From Candidatus Pyrohabitans jungbluthii (GTDB lineage Archaea; Hydrothermarchaeota; Hydrothermarchaeia; Hydrothermarchaeales; BMS3B), in assembly GCA_002010065.2 (NCBI GenBank), contig MTMD02000015.1, forward strand, positions 62,001-126,000: DNA of 64,000 bases, read 5' to 3'. The notes beneath the pieces are model-generated. The model was not told the DNA's origin, searched no databases, and worked only from the letters and a program-made list of their open reading frames with translations. The position numbers were made by a program, and so were the translations under genes. Position 1 is the stretch's first letter; every line of letters begins with the position of its first letter. This document shows positions 16,361 to 26,234 of this stretch, piece by piece.

Positions 16361-17184
16361 GTCTTCTCGAAGAGACAAAGCTGATTTTGCAGAGGTATGG
16401 AATTAAGCCAAAGAAAAGGCTGGGGCAGCACTTTTTGATAAGCGAACCCGTGATAAAGCGTGAGGTTGAGCATGCTGAGCTTTCGAGAGATGAGACGGTT
16501 CTTGAGATAGGCGCTGGGATAGGCAACCTCACCAAGTACCTTTTAAGCGAGGGGTGTGAGGTAATTGCGATAGAGCGCGATCCCCTCTTAGCCAGAGTGC
16601 TGCGGGAGCGATTTCCCAGAGCAAAGCTTCGGGTAATCTGCGGCGATGCCACCAAAGTTGAGCTTCCGCAATTCGACAAGGTCGTCGCCAATCTGCCTTT
16701 TGCCATCTCCTCGCCCATAACCTTCAGGCTTCTGAGGCATAGATTCAGGAAGGCGGTGCTGATTTACCAGAAGGAGTTTGCCCAGCGCCTGATAGCCAAG
16801 CCTGGTACAAGGGCATACTCGCGAGTGAGCGTCGCCTGCTACTACTTCGCCGAGGCGAAGCTGCTGGAGCGCATCCCCCGAGGAGCCTTCTACCCGCCGC
16901 CAGAGGTGGACGCCGCACTGGTGGAGCTGACTCCACGAAGGGAGCGCATGCACGTGGATGAGGACTTCTTTCTGCGCTTTCTGGCGGCGCTCTTCCCATA
17001 TAAGCGAAAAACGCTAAAGCGTGCGCTTGCCCTTGCGGCGAAGAGGCTTTTTGGCGAAGAGGTGGAGCCTGCGAGCGTCGCCGGGGAGGAGCTTCTTGAA
17101 AGGCGAGTGTTCCAGCTTACCCCGGAAGAGCTCGCACAGGTTAGCGAGGCACTGCGAAGATGGAGTACAGAGGGGTTAAAATAA
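16357..17184 (+). CDS. ksgA: 16S rRNA adenine dimethyltransferase (KsgA/Dim1)
   Basis: A 275-residue protein from GTG 16357, which gives a GTGA overlap with the DUF655 stop and a good GGGAGAG ribosome site; GTG 16339 is an alternative that adds six residues. 'KPKKRLGQHFLISEPVI' and SAM motif 'VLEIGAGIGNLTKYL' are followed by 'VVANLPFAISSPITF' (NLPF, catalytic) and 'PPPEVDAALVEL'. It dimethylates two adenines near the 3' end of 16S rRNA. It overlaps the HemK-type gene by 25 bases. Confidence 0.95.
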   Translation: MSLLEETKLILQRYGIKPKKRLGQHFLISEPVIKREVEHAELSRDETVLEIGAGIGNLTKYLLSEGCEVIAIERDPLLARVLRERFPRAKLRVICGDATKVELPQFDKVVANLPFAISSPITFRLLRHRFRKAVLIYQKEFAQRLIAKPGTRAYSRVSVACYYFAEAKLLERIPRGAFYPPPEVDAALVELTPRRERMHVDEDFFLRFLAALFPYKRKTLKRALALAAKRLFGEEVEPASVAGEELLERRVFQLTPEELAQVSEALRRWSTEGLK

Positions 17185-17750
17185 CCACATGCGAAAAGGT
17201 TTACCCGCCCTGCGACGACACATTTATGTTAGCGGATGCCCTCGTGAGAGAGGTAAGGCAGGGAGACCTCGTCCTCGACGTAGGCACAGGCACGGGTTTG
17301 CTCGCGATACTCGCAGCCAAGCATGCTGAGAAGGTGCTCGCTATTGATGTAAGCGACTTCGCCGTAGCCTGCGCCCAGCGCAATGTCGCAGCGAACCGCG
17401 CGCTGAATGTGGAGGTGAGGAAGAGCGACCTCTTCGCAGATGTGGAGGGAAAATTCGACCTCATCCTCTTCAACCCACCCTATCTGCCAAGCGAGGAGCT
17501 TGAGCCTAAGGATGAGTTAACGCGGGCGTGGGACGGTGGCAAGGACGGTCGCAGGGTGATAGACCGCTTCATACGTGAATGCCGGGGGTATCTCACAGAA
17601 GGCGGGCGTGTGCTCATGGTTCAGTCCTCCCTCAGTGACCTTGAGAAAACCCGGGAAATGTTTTTAAGGCAGGGGTTTGAAGTAAGCGTTATTGCTGAGA
17701 GGAGTTTCTTCTTCGAGAGGCTGTACGTGGTAAAGGCGGTGCTGAAGTGA
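17160..17750 (+). CDS. HemK/PrmC-type (Mtq2-like) protein methyltransferase
   Basis: A 196-residue Rossmann methyltransferase. '[19 protein letters not shown]', '[21 protein letters not shown]' and the NPPY catalytic motif in '[13 protein letters not shown]' (residue ~101) identify the glutamine N5-methyltransferase type that modifies release factor aRF1 in archaea. Length and gene order after ksgA agree with that. It overlaps ksgA by 25 and dcd by 4 bases. Confidence 0.9.
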   Translation: MEYRGVKITTCEKVYPPCDDTFMLADALVREVRQGDLVLDVGTGTGLLAILAAKHAEKVLAIDVSDFAVACAQRNVAANRALNVEVRKSDLFADVEGKFDLILFNPPYLPSEELEPKDELTRAWDGGKDGRRVIDRFIRECRGYLTEGGRVLMVQSSLSDLEKTREMFLRQGFEVSVIAERSFFFERLYVVKAVLK

Positions 17751-18325
17751 TACTCTCAGATCGTGATATAAAGCGCTATCTGCGCGAGGGCAGAATAAGG
17801 ATAGAGCCCCTCGATGAAGAGGTGCAGGTGCAGCCGAGCAGTGTGGACCTTCGCCTGGGAAACCATTTTAAAATCTTCAAACACATCCGCAAGTCCCACA
17901 TAGACCCTCTTCGCGACAACGTGGAGGAGTACACCGAGGATGTGTTTATTGAAGAAGGGGAATGCTTTATTCTTCATCCTGGGGAGTTTGTTCTCGCCAC
18001 AACCCAGGAATGGGTGGAGGTACCGCCTGAGCTTGTTGCGCGCGTTGAGGGGCGCTCAAGTCTGGGCAGGTTGGCGCTTCTCGTTCATGCCACCGCCGGC
18101 TTCATAGACGCCGGCTTCAGGGGGAGGATAACCCTTGAGCTGAGCAATGTGGGCAAGATGCCAATAGCTCTTCGCCCGGGTATGCGTATCTGCCAGCTCG
18201 CCTTTGAGATGATGAGCTCGCCCGCTGAGAGACCCTACGGGCACCCCTCACGGGGGAGCAAGTATCAGAATCAGGAGAGCGTAACTCCGAGCAGGATTCA
18301 CCTGGATAGGGAGTTTAGGGGCTGA
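17747..18325 (+). CDS. dcd: dCTP deaminase
   Basis: A 192-residue protein starting at GTG 17747 (GTGA overlap). '[12 protein letters not shown]' , '[17 protein letters not shown]', '[25 protein letters not shown]' and '[16 protein letters not shown]' are the dUTPase-like core with the Dcd catalytic Arg, Ser and Glu (RSSLGR, TLE). It deaminates dCTP to dUTP in thymidylate supply; some archaeal members are bifunctional, which cannot be decided here. Confidence 0.94.
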   Translation: MILSDRDIKRYLREGRIRIEPLDEEVQVQPSSVDLRLGNHFKIFKHIRKSHIDPLRDNVEEYTEDVFIEEGECFILHPGEFVLATTQEWVEVPPELVARVEGRSSLGRLALLVHATAGFIDAGFRGRITLELSNVGKMPIALRPGMRICQLAFEMMSSPAERPYGHPSRGSKYQNQESVTPSRIHLDREFRG

Positions 18326-18328
18326 GCT

Positions 18329-18682
18329 ATGGAATACAAGCAGGTCATAGTGGTGCGAGTAGATTTAAAGATGACCCGAGGAAAAGCATGCGCACAGGTA
18401 GCACACGCAAGCCTGGGCGCGACAGAGGTAGCGATGCGGGAGCACGTGGATTGGTACGAAGCTTGGAAGCGCACCGGAGAGAAGAAGGTGGTTGTTAGGG
18501 GCGAGAATCAGGAGCATCTGGGCAGGCTCTTCGAGGAGGCGAAGAAGCTGCGCCTGCCCTGCTTCTTGGTGAGAGACGCTGGCTTGACTCAGCTTCCGCC
18601 TGGCACCACCACAGCGCTTGCTATCGGCCCCGCACCAGAGGAGAAGGTGGATCGCCTGACTGGTGAGCTGAAGCTCTTTTAA
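18329..18682 (+). CDS. pth2: Peptidyl-tRNA hydrolase, Pth2 type
   Basis: A 117-residue protein. 'VVRVDLKMTRGKACAQVAHASLGA', 'GEKKVVVRG', 'LPCFLVRDAGLTQLPPGTTTALAIGPAPEE' match the archaeal/eukaryal Pth2 fold and active site (K, D and T positions in TRGK, RDAG, PPGT). It recycles peptidyl-tRNA. It is 3 bases after dcd. Confidence 0.96.
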   Translation: MEYKQVIVVRVDLKMTRGKACAQVAHASLGATEVAMREHVDWYEAWKRTGEKKVVVRGENQEHLGRLFEEAKKLRLPCFLVRDAGLTQLPPGTTTALAIGPAPEEKVDRLTGELKLF

Positions 18683-18718
18683 TAACTTCCGCCAATGTTG
18701 CTTTTCATTGTGTAGGGG

Positions 18719-19345
18719 ATGGCAGGCGAGGGTGAGAAAATTGAGCAGGAAAGTTTTGAGCAGATAGAGAAGAGACTTTCCCACATCCCCCTACCAGAGC
18801 GCGATGTGGTTAAACGCGTGGTTCACGCCACGGCTGACTTCAGCTTTGCAAGAAGCGTGTTTTTTCACCGCGACGCAGTGAGAGAGGCTGTAAAGGCAAT
18901 TCGCGATGGCTGCGATGTGATAACCGACGTTAAGATGGTGGCGTGCGGAATTAATGCACCCCGCTTGGCTAAGTATGGTGGCGAGATGAAGTGCTTTATC
19001 TCCTCGCCAGAGGTGATTGAGGAGGCGAAGAAGCTGGGAATAACCAGAGCCAGAGCCAGCGTACGGCTACACCGGGGAGAGATTGAGGGTAACATCTTCG
19101 TGGTTGGAAATGCGCCCACAGCGCTGTTTGAGCTCTTTGAGCTGATTGAAGCAGGGGTGAAGCCGCGCTTCATCGTAGCAGCGTGCGTGGGCTTCGTAGG
19201 CGCCGCCGAAGCAAAGGAGCGCGTGCTGAAATACGACATTCCGGCGATAGTGGTACGTGGAAAACGTGGAGGTAGCAACATCGCCGCGGCGATAACCAAT
19301 GCCCTGATTTTGCTGGCGGATAGTGATATAACCAGTCATTCATAA
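18719..19345 (+). CDS. cbiC: Cobalt-precorrin-8 methylmutase CbiC
   Basis: A 208-residue protein. 'VVKRVVHATADFSFA', 'CDVITDVKMVACGINAPRL' and 'VVGNAPTALFELFELIEAGVKPRFIVAACVGFVGAAEAKE' (read in parts) are the CbiC/CobH signature, with the active-site His in VHATAD. It moves the C11 methyl to C12, giving cobyrinate. The cbiL and cbiF genes lie 15 kb away at 34.1-35.6 kb, so the cobalamin genes are dispersed. Confidence 0.95.
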   Translation: MAGEGEKIEQESFEQIEKRLSHIPLPERDVVKRVVHATADFSFARSVFFHRDAVREAVKAIRDGCDVITDVKMVACGINAPRLAKYGGEMKCFISSPEVIEEAKKLGITRARASVRLHRGEIEGNIFVVGNAPTALFELFELIEAGVKPRFIVAACVGFVGAAEAKERVLKYDIPAIVVRGKRGGSNIAAAITNALILLADSDITSHS

Positions 19346-19455
19346 GTCGCCTTAAATTTTAATGCTGATTTGTAAAGTATCGCCCACAAAGTTTTATAAA
19401 TCATAAATACAATATACATAGGGGCTAAATAGCTTATAATAGGGAGGAACTATAG

Positions 19456-22089
19456 TTGGGTATTAAAGGAATTGCAGAGGAAAGTTATCGCACTCTAATA
19501 GATGCTCTTGTAGATGCGGTGATAATCACAGATGTTAATGGAAAAATTATACTCTTTAATAAGAAAGCTGAGGAAATTTTTGGTTATAAATACAGTGAGC
19601 TTAAAGGCAAAGAGATTACTGTTTTAGTACCTCCCAGATCCGCTGAGATGCATGGTAAGTGCGTCTCTGATATCTATGCTATGAGAAAGGACGGCTCAGA
19701 AATTCCTGTAGAGGTATCCTTCTCAAAGCTGGAAATTGAAGGCGAAACCTATATTGCTGCGATTGTTCGCGACATCACCCAGAGAAAGCAAATTGAAGAG
19801 GCGCTCAAGGAAAGCGAGGAGATGTTCAGAACTGTAGCGGAGCACTCACTGGTTGGAATATACCTGATCCAGGAGGGTGTTTTTAAGTACGTCAACCCAA
19901 GGTTTGCGGAGATTTTCGGTTATAAGGTGGAAGAGCTTGTAAATAAGAGGGGTCCAAAGGATCTCGTTTATCCGGAAGATTGGCCAATTGTGGAGGACAA
20001 CCTGAACAAGCGCATAAGAGGTGAAGTTACTGCTATCTGTTACGATTTCCGTGGGGTTAAAAAGAATGGAGAGGTGATTTATGTCGAGGTTTATGGCGCC
20101 AAGGTGATGTACCGTGGCAAGCCGGCGGTTATAGGCTCCCTTCTTGATATAACGGACAGAAAGCTTGCCGAGGAAAAGATAACCCATCTAAACAGTGTTC
20201 TCAGCGCTATAAGGGGTATCAATCAGGTTATTGTGCGTGAAAGAGATATGAAAAAACTTCTGCGCAAAGTTTGTGAATTTCTCTACAGGGTCAGAGGCTA
20301 CAGTGTGGTGGAAATATGGCTCATCGACGAGAGTAGCGGCGAATTGAAGCTTGTGGCTCACGTAGGGGAAAAGGAAAGCACAGCGTATGGCAGGGACTTT
20401 GCAGAAAGAGCAATAATAGCTCGCAAGCTCATTGTGGTTAGAGAAGGCAGAGCCACCACCACCGTCCCCATCATCCATGAGAATAAGGTCTACGGCGCGC
20501 TCTGTCTCTGCTCTGACATGAAAGATGCCTTTGACAAGGAGGAGACAGAACTACTGGAGGATGTGACAAATGACATAGCCTATGCTATCAGAGCTATTGA
20601 AGATGAGACCATGCGGAAGCGCGCTGAGGAGGAGCTGCGGCGGCAGAAAGTTTTCTATGAGACTCTTATCCACACCGCTACGGATTTGATACTGGTGATA
20701 GATAGGAAGGGGCGATTCGTCTATGCGAACCGCGCCGCTAAGGATATCCTTGGAGAAGACGTGGTGAGGAAGCATATAAGCGAGGTGGTCGCTCCCGAAT
20801 ATCTTGAATTGACGCTGAACAACTTCAAACGACGCCTCCGCGGAGAGATAGTGAAGCCTTATGTAATCCAAGCCATCGACAAAAATGGCAGGCGAAGGTG
20901 GATGGAGATAAATGGAACCAGATTAGAGATAGACGGGAAAGTGATAGGCACATGCGCGATAGCGAGGGACGTGACTGAAAGGGTAAAGCTGGAGGAGGAA
21001 GTGGCAGAGACCAAGGAGTTCTTGCACAGCATCCTTGAAAGCTCCGCTGATGCGATAATCGCCACCGACGTGGAAGGTAAAATAACCTACTTCTCACGGG
21101 GAGCCGAAGAGATGCTTGGATATAAGGCATCGCAGGTAATCGGAAAACCCATCCTTGAGCTTTGCCCCCCCGTAATCAGGGAAGAGGTGCAGAAGTTTTA
21201 CCAAACACTTTTTGAAAAAGAGGTTCTGAGGAACATAAGAACAAAGCTGTTGTGCATCGAGGGCAGGGTGGTGGACGTCAGCCTCTCCCTTGCGCTGCTC
21301 AGAGATAAAGAGGGCAGACCCATAGGCACGGTTGGTGTTGCTAAGGACATAACAAAGGAGGTGCGCGCTGAGGAGGCGCTGAGGCGTGCTTATGAGGAGC
21401 TAAAGCGCCTTGACCAGCTTAAGAGCGACATAATCGCCAACGTGAGTCATGAGATTCGCACCCCAATCACCATCGCAAAGGGTTACATAGAGCTTGCAAT
21501 GGATGAAATCGACGAGAATGAGCGCAGGGATGAGCTTCAGACGGCAGTTAAAGCCCTGATGAGGCTAAATGAAACTGTTGACGACCTCATCGCCATAGCA
21601 GACATTGAAAGAGGTGACTTCAGCCTAAAACGCCGGGAGGCAAAAATAGAGGATATAATATCCAGAGCACTGGAAACAAAAGAGGAGTTTGCAAGGAGTA
21701 GGGATGTGAGCATTGATGTGGATGTAAATTACAGGGATAAAGTGTGGGTTGACCCGCCGAAGCTTCAGCGCGCCCTTATGAACCTGATAGACAACGCAAT
21801 AAAGTTCAACCGTAGAGGGGGGAAGGTTAATATTCGCGTTGAGAAAAGGGATGGAGAGCTTCTTTTCAGCGTAAGCGACACCGGTATAGGGATACCTGAA
21901 GACAAGCTGGAGGAGATATTCAAACCTTTAACCCAGCTGGACCCCAGCTCCACCCGCTACTACGGCGGCACCGGTACTGGTTTAACAGTGGCAAAGAAGA
22001 TAATCGAAGCCCACGGCGGAAAAATATGGGTGGAGAGCAAACTCGGGGAAGGCTCCACCTTCTACTTCACCATTCCTCTTCGCAACTAA
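19456..22089 (+). CDS. Multi-PAS/GAF sensor histidine kinase
   Basis: An 877-residue soluble-looking kinase with TTG start at 19456 (GGGAGGAAC 8 bases upstream). Domains in order: PAS (~8-115, slightly short), PAS (~118-240), GAF (~245-385), PAS (~395-515), PAS (~520-640), HisKA with phospho-His in '[15 protein letters not shown]' (~672), HATPase with '[11 protein letters not shown]', '[15 protein letters not shown]' and '[12 protein letters not shown]'. No transmembrane segment and no neighbouring response regulator. A TATA-like TTTATAAATCATAAATA lies upstream (~19395). Archaeal kinases of this type sense redox or small ligands; the signal is unknown. Confidence 0.93.
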   Translation: MGIKGIAEESYRTLIDALVDAVIITDVNGKIILFNKKAEEIFGYKYSELKGKEITVLVPPRSAEMHGKCVSDIYAMRKDGSEIPVEVSFSKLEIEGETYIAAIVRDITQRKQIEEALKESEEMFRTVAEHSLVGIYLIQEGVFKYVNPRFAEIFGYKVEELVNKRGPKDLVYPEDWPIVEDNLNKRIRGEVTAICYDFRGVKKNGEVIYVEVYGAKVMYRGKPAVIGSLLDITDRKLAEEKITHLNSVLSAIRGINQVIVRERDMKKLLRKVCEFLYRVRGYSVVEIWLIDESSGELKLVAHVGEKESTAYGRDFAERAIIARKLIVVREGRATTTVPIIHENKVYGALCLCSDMKDAFDKEETELLEDVTNDIAYAIRAIEDETMRKRAEEELRRQKVFYETLIHTATDLILVIDRKGRFVYANRAAKDILGEDVVRKHISEVVAPEYLELTLNNFKRRLRGEIVKPYVIQAIDKNGRRRWMEINGTRLEIDGKVIGTCAIARDVTERVKLEEEVAETKEFLHSILESSADAIIATDVEGKITYFSRGAEEMLGYKASQVIGKPILELCPPVIREEVQKFYQTLFEKEVLRNIRTKLLCIEGRVVDVSLSLALLRDKEGRPIGTVGVAKDITKEVRAEEALRRAYEELKRLDQLKSDIIANVSHEIRTPITIAKGYIELAMDEIDENERRDELQTAVKALMRLNETVDDLIAIADIERGDFSLKRREAKIEDIISRALETKEEFARSRDVSIDVDVNYRDKVWVDPPKLQRALMNLIDNAIKFNRRGGKVNIRVEKRDGELLFSVSDTGIGIPEDKLEEIFKPLTQLDPSSTRYYGGTGTGLTVAKKIIEAHGGKIWVESKLGEGSTFYFTIPLRN

Positions 22090-23000
22090 ATAAAGTCCAG
22101 CCAGTGGTGGTATTTTTCGTCTTTTCCTCGGGTAACATCGAAGAACTTTGCCTGAAGCTTTCGCGTAATCTCGCCCGGCTTGCCTATCTCGTAGCCATCT
22201 ATCTCGCGAATAGGCGTTAGCTCAGCCGCGGTGCCCGTGAAGAAGACCTCGTCCGCCAGCAGCAGCTCCGCCCGGGTTATATCCTTTTCAACCACCTCGT
22301 AGCCCATATCCCTCGCAAGGGTGATAACGCTGTCCCGGGTTATTCCGGGAAGGATGCTGGCATGCTCCGGTGGAGTGTAGATAACGCCATCTTTCACTAT
22401 GAATATATTTTCGCCCGGCCCCTCGCTCACAAATCCGCGGTAGTCAAGCATAATCGCTTCGTCATAGCCAGCCTTTAGCGACTCCAGCTTCGCTAGTATA
22501 GAGTTGGCATATTGCCCTGTGCACTTCGCCACAGGCGGCAGAATATTCGGTGCTATGCGCTGGAAGGATGAAATCTTAACTCTTATACCATTCTTCAGTC
22601 CCTCTTCGCCCAGATAGGCTCCCCAGGGCCATGCAGCGATGGCAACCTCGACGGGAGCGTTAAGCGGATTCAGACCCATCTCTCCGTAGCCGCGAAACGC
22701 TATTGGGCGGATGTAGCATTCTTTGAGCCCATTGGCCTTAATAAGCTCCTTCGCCGCCTGCATGAGCTCCTCAACGGTGTAGGGTATCTCCATGAAGTAG
22801 AGCTTTGCAGAACGATGCAGGCGCTGCATGTGCTCGCGGTGCCTGAAAATAGCGGAACCCTTATCTGTGGAGTAGCACCTTATGCCCTCGAAAACGCCTG
22901 AGCCGTAGTGAAGCGCATGCGTAAGAACATGCACCTTCGCCTGCTTCCACTCGACGAGCTCACCATTCATCCATATGTAGCTGACCTCAGGGATGGGCAT
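22086..23000 (-). CDS. ilvE: Branched-chain amino acid aminotransferase
   Basis: A 304-residue PLP enzyme of fold type IV. The start is ATG 23000 ([16 protein letters not shown]), with a GGTGG ribosome site; upstream in-frame codons up to 23144 have no similarity to the family. '[16 protein letters not shown]', '[17 protein letters not shown]', '[25 protein letters not shown]' (read in parts) and '[17 protein letters not shown]' are the IlvE signature. It makes Val, Leu and Ile from 2-oxoacids. It ends 4 bases inside the end of the histidine-kinase gene on the other strand. Confidence 0.94.
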   Translation of the reverse strand: MPIPEVSYIWMNGELVEWKQAKVHVLTHALHYGSGVFEGIRCYSTDKGSAIFRHREHMQRLHRSAKLYFMEIPYTVEELMQAAKELIKANGLKECYIRPIAFRGYGEMGLNPLNAPVEVAIAAWPWGAYLGEEGLKNGIRVKISSFQRIAPNILPPVAKCTGQYANSILAKLESLKAGYDEAIMLDYRGFVSEGPGENIFIVKDGVIYTPPEHASILPGITRDSVITLARDMGYEVVEKDITRAELLLADEVFFTGTAAELTPIREIDGYEIGKPGEITRKLQAKFFDVTRGKDEKYHHWLDFI

Positions 23001-23142
23001 GGCAACCACCAGACACGGAATGTTTATACATACCCATATAAATCTCTTCCGCCGGGCGTAGGAATGGACACCTGCTTGAAGCCTGATGAACTGTGAAAAT
23101 GTTCGAGAAAAGACATAAAAGGTGAAGAGTTGAGAATCAAAC

Positions 23143-23970
23143 ATGATAAAAGCAGGGATTATCAGAGGCGAGGGGAAGGGAAAGGTTGTAATCAGAGTGA
23201 GGTCTACTCAGCCCTACACCGCCGAAATCACCTCTGAACAGCTTCGCGTGCTTGCAGAAGTTGCGAGAAAGTACGGCTCCCGCGTGGTGCACACCACTCC
23301 GAGACAGGCTATAGAGATACCCGACGTGGAGGAAAGCCTGGTTGAGGAGGCAATAAGAGAGCTGGAGAAGGCAGGCTTTAAAGCCGGAGCTTCAGGAGAG
23401 CTGACGAGGCATACATTCGCGTGCTCGAGGTGGTGCCTGTACAACTCAACTCCCGTAGCAGAGATGGTAGAAGAGATTAACGAAAAATATGGCGATGTGG
23501 AGATGCCAGCGAAGCTCACCATCTCATTCTCGGGCTGTGACTTCTCCTGCGCTCGCTCAAGAACCTCTGACATAGGGGTAATAGCAAAAACCAGAATAAA
23601 AGTAGAGCCCGATAGGTGTATTAAATGCGGATTATGCGTTAATGACCCCCTCGGCTGCCAGGTCGATGCTCTGACGGTCTCAAAGGAGAAGCCAGTGGAG
23701 TGGGACAGCGAGAAATGCGTTGGCTGCGGCTTCTGCTCCAACATCTGCCCTGTGGGTTCAATTACCGCACAGGAGAAAGGCTTTGACATCTATATCGCAG
23801 GGGGAGGCGGGATGTTCCCGAGAGAGGCCAGGCTGCTGAAGGAGTTCGTGAGTGAGGAGCGTGTGCTGGAGGAAGTAGACAGGATAGTGGAGAAGTACAG
23901 AGCCCTAGCAAAGCCTGGGGAGAGGTTGTTCTCTGTTGTTGAGCGCGTGGGTATAGAGGAGTTTGATTGA
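23143..23970 (+). CDS. Small sulfite/nitrite-reductase-like siroheme protein with two ferredoxin clusters (first of a tandem pair)
   Basis: A 275-residue protein. The N-terminal ferrodoxin-like half ('[37 protein letters not shown]') is followed by siroheme-4Fe4S ligands: 'FACSRWC' and 'SGCDFSC' (two C-x3-C). An inserted 2x4Fe-4S ferredoxin follows ('[14 protein letters not shown]' and '[14 protein letters not shown]'). This is the size and order of methanogen dissimilatory-sulfite-reductase-like proteins. The physiological reaction is uncertain; sulfite reduction or a siroheme-linked step are options. It is divergent from ilvE across 142 bases and directly followed by a paralogue. Confidence 0.85.
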   Translation: MIKAGIIRGEGKGKVVIRVRSTQPYTAEITSEQLRVLAEVARKYGSRVVHTTPRQAIEIPDVEESLVEEAIRELEKAGFKAGASGELTRHTFACSRWCLYNSTPVAEMVEEINEKYGDVEMPAKLTISFSGCDFSCARSRTSDIGVIAKTRIKVEPDRCIKCGLCVNDPLGCQVDALTVSKEKPVEWDSEKCVGCGFCSNICPVGSITAQEKGFDIYIAGGGGMFPREARLLKEFVSEERVLEEVDRIVEKYRALAKPGERLFSVVERVGIEEFD

Positions 23971-23971
23971 A

Positions 23972-24862
23972 ATGGCTGAGGAAGGCTTCAAGCTGGAGCT
24001 GCCGAAGGTGGGAATAATAAAGGGGGTTAAGCCCAAGGATATTGAGGTTGTAGGAGAGAAAATTGTCAATATTAGGGCGAGGGCGAAGCCGTATTCTAAC
24101 ATCTACACAGCGGAGCAGCTGGAGAAGGTTGCGGAGGTGGCCGAGAAGTACGGCTCTGGCAAGGTTCATCTCAGCCCGAGGCACAACCTGGAGATACCTG
24201 AGGTCAGGAACAGCATGCTCATGCCCGCGCTTCAGGAGCTTTTCGCAGCAGGACTCCAGGCAGGTGGTTCAGGCACGTCGGTAAGAAACATATTCACCTG
24301 CGCCGACTACTGCCCCAACAAGGTGAGGGGTGTTAGAGAGCTCGGCGCCATTGTGAGCGAACTCTATGGCGACCTTCCCCTGCCAAACAAGTTTACCATC
24401 TCCTTTGCCGCCTGCCCGAGCGGGTGCTCGAGACCATGGAATGTGGACATTGGCATAATTGGCATTGCAGAGCTTGCTCTTGAAGAAGAGAAGTGCGTCG
24501 ATGGTTGCACCGCTTGCCTCGAAGCCTGCCCGGTGGAAGGCGCCATATCTATAGAAGGTGGGCTGAAGATAGACTCTGAGCGATGCGTGCGCTGTGCCAG
24601 GTGCGCCCGAGCATGCACTGAGGGTGCAATTAAGGTTAAAGACACAGGGTTTAAAGTTGTAGTAGGCGGTAAAGAGGGTAGGACGGTGTTGTTTGGAGAG
24701 GAGTATTTAAGCTTTGCAAAGGATTACGAGGTGATCGAGGCAATAGACAAAGTGATTAGACAGTACAAGAAGCTCGCCCAAAAGAGAGACAGAAAGAAGT
24801 ATGAGAGGCTTGGAGAGGTTATTCAGCGCATAGGTGGTCTGGAAGCTTTTATGAGCAGCTAA
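23972..24862 (+). CDS. Second tandem sulfite-reductase-like siroheme protein
   Basis: A 296-residue paralogue of the preceding gene, starting at ATG 23972. 'YTAEQLEKVAEVAEKYGSGKVHLSPRHNLEIPEV' aligns with the upstream copy. Siroheme-cluster Cys appear as 'CADYC' and 'CPSGC', the latter closer to canonical sulfite-reductase spacing. The ferredoxin insert is 'CVDGCTACLEACPVEG' and 'CVRCARCARACTEG'; the first has an extra residue after the first Cys. The two may form a heteromer analogous to DsrA/DsrB; that is inference from tandem layout and divergence. Confidence 0.85.
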   Translation: MAEEGFKLELPKVGIIKGVKPKDIEVVGEKIVNIRARAKPYSNIYTAEQLEKVAEVAEKYGSGKVHLSPRHNLEIPEVRNSMLMPALQELFAAGLQAGGSGTSVRNIFTCADYCPNKVRGVRELGAIVSELYGDLPLPNKFTISFAACPSGCSRPWNVDIGIIGIAELALEEEKCVDGCTACLEACPVEGAISIEGGLKIDSERCVRCARCARACTEGAIKVKDTGFKVVVGGKEGRTVLFGEEYLSFAKDYEVIEAIDKVIRQYKKLAQKRDRKKYERLGEVIQRIGGLEAFMSS

Positions 24863-24884
24863 AGCCTTTCAAGCTCTGCCCGGG

Positions 24885-24898
24885 GTTAACTTTTTAAC
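24885..24898 (+). promoter_or_regulatory. Promoter element GTTAACTTTTTAAC before the zinc-ribbon gene
   Basis: This 14-base sequence is found again, identical, at 26947-26960. In both places it starts 35-36 bases before a start codon (ATG 24920 and ATG 26983). The spacing places transcription start at or very near the ATG, i.e. a leaderless mRNA. It is nearly palindromic (GTTAA...TTAAC). Confidence 0.55.
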
Positions 24899-24919
24899 TC
24901 CCATCTTCAACATTTCCCC

Positions 24920-25351
24920 ATGCGCTGCTCAGCGTGCAACTCACCTGTGGCGAGCTATGAGCTGTACCCGAGGAGTTACCGCCTATACGTCTACGCCTGC
25001 CACCGCTGTCGCAGGGCGAAGCTGGCGCACAACTTCGATGTTGAGCTGGACATAATCCCCCTGAAGGAGCTCGAGGTTAAGGAAAATGACGGGCTGTTCT
25101 TCATCCTTGGCTTGGAGGTGGAGCCCAGAGTCTTTAATTTTGAGGTAACCCAGGGGGAGGCGGTTATTGTAGCGGACGCTGAGATGGCGCTGGGCGAGCT
25201 TGTGAAAACAGACAAGGGGTATGCCTTTGCCAGCTACTCCAAGCGAGCAAAGCTAAGGCTGTGCAGGCTTCTCAAGCTCGGCGATTGCAACGACATGCCC
25301 GAGGGCAAGCTGGCTGAGATTCTCGCACAGAAGCTGGAGGGGGCGAGGTGA
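24920..25351 (+). CDS. Zinc-ribbon protein of unknown function
   Basis: A 143-residue protein. The N-terminal 'CSACNSP' and 'CHRCRRA' (C-x2-C twice, 23 residues apart) form a probable zinc ribbon. The remaining ~115 residues are soluble and of no family I recognise. It overlaps the following 90-residue gene by 4 bases, so the two form an operon. The promoter at 24885 indicates leaderless expression. Confidence 0.7.
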   Translation: MRCSACNSPVASYELYPRSYRLYVYACHRCRRAKLAHNFDVELDIIPLKELEVKENDGLFFILGLEVEPRVFNFEVTQGEAVIVADAEMALGELVKTDKGYAFASYSKRAKLRLCRLLKLGDCNDMPEGKLAEILAQKLEGAR

Positions 25352-25620
25352 TAGCTGAGATTGAGGCTTACGTTAGGAGGGAGATTGAGAAGCTCACCGA
25401 GGGGCAGAAAATAACACTCAAAGCTTTAATCTTCGCGGGCTACAAGGGCGAACGAGAAGAGCTTGTAAAGATGCTGATAGAAGCCTTCGGGGGCGATGGA
25501 ATAAAAGAGAGCCCGCTGGTGGAGAGCTTTACCTATACCTTCTCAGGCGAAGATGTGAGGTACTGGCGGATTTTACCCGAGTATTACCGTGCGGTGAGGA
25601 AAATTATTTTTGGGGATTAG
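25348..25620 (+). CDS. Conserved-looking hypothetical protein, 90 residues
   Basis: Starts at GTG 25348 inside the stop of the zinc-ribbon gene. The product is helical and charged, rich in aromatic residues at the end ('YWRILPEYYRAVRKIIFGD'). No motif recognised. Its end overlaps the convergent FmdE-domain gene by 17 bases. Coding is supported by the operon overlap and by codon use like its neighbours. Confidence 0.65.
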   Translation: MIAEIEAYVRREIEKLTEGQKITLKALIFAGYKGEREELVKMLIEAFGGDGIKESPLVESFTYTFSGEDVRYWRILPEYYRAVRKIIFGD

Positions 25621-26197
25621 CCACGCAAGCTCTGCAAACAACCTCGCCGCGCCTCTCCTCTGCGTAGGCTTTAAGCACCAGCTCTCCGCAGTTAGAACAG
25701 TAAGCGTGAGCCAAGCTCGGGTAGGGTTCCTGCTTGAAGGGTGGCGCTTCCTTAATCTCGAAGAGCTCCTCGTCGCTCTTCTCCATGAGCTTCGCCACTA
25801 TCTCTTTGCCTCTGCGCATGTGCTCTTCCGCAGCCTGTTTGCGTTCAGCTACGGGCATGTTCTTTATCTCCTCACCCCTGCGGCCGTAATCCAGCGTGGC
25901 TTCAAGGATTTCCTTTCTAACCAGAATACGAAGAGACTTTCCGCTTGCCAGGTCGTAAAAAGAAGCCGCGAATTTGCCGAGAGGCTTGAGGATTAGCGTG
26001 CTCTTGCCGAAGGTGGCGCCTGTAACAAAGGCAATGCCATCCGCCAAGCAATTCTGGAACTCCACCACGGCGAGGAGCTTCATTCCGCCCTCTCTCGCCC
26101 TGCCCAGCTTTTTCAGCGCGAGCTTGCCCATACGGTAGCCCAGGGCAAGCATGGGGCACAGGTGGCCATGAAAGCGTGCCGCTTCCTCGAGACTCAT
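25604..26197 (-). CDS. FmdE-domain protein with C-terminal zinc ribbon
   Basis: A 197-residue protein from ATG 26197 ('MSLEEAARFHGHLCPMLALGYRMG'; read to the HGHLCP motif). HGHLCP and 'NCLADGIAFVTGATFG' are the FmdE (formylmethanofuran dehydrogenase subunit E-like) signature, where His/Cys bind metal. The C-terminus has 'YCSNCGE' and 'VCRACV' as a zinc ribbon. It is not in an fwd/fmd operon. FmdE proteins occur both with molybdenum/tungsten enzymes and alone; the role here is unknown. It is divergent from the methyltransferase at 26235. A related protein is encoded at 54282-55007. Confidence 0.88.
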   Translation of the reverse strand: MSLEEAARFHGHLCPMLALGYRMGKLALKKLGRAREGGMKLLAVVEFQNCLADGIAFVTGATFGKSTLILKPLGKFAASFYDLASGKSLRILVRKEILEATLDYGRRGEEIKNMPVAERKQAAEEHMRRGKEIVAKLMEKSDEELFEIKEAPPFKQEPYPSLAHAYCSNCGELVLKAYAEERRGEVVCRACVANPQK

Positions 26198-26234
26198 GAT
26201 TACCTTTTTACTTTCTCCCGTCGAAAAAAGTTTC

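Noticed and set aside
23001-23144. Longer start for IlvE at 23144
   Set aside because: The extra 48 codons have no family similarity and cover the divergent promoter; ATG 23000 has a ribosome site and the conserved N-terminus.
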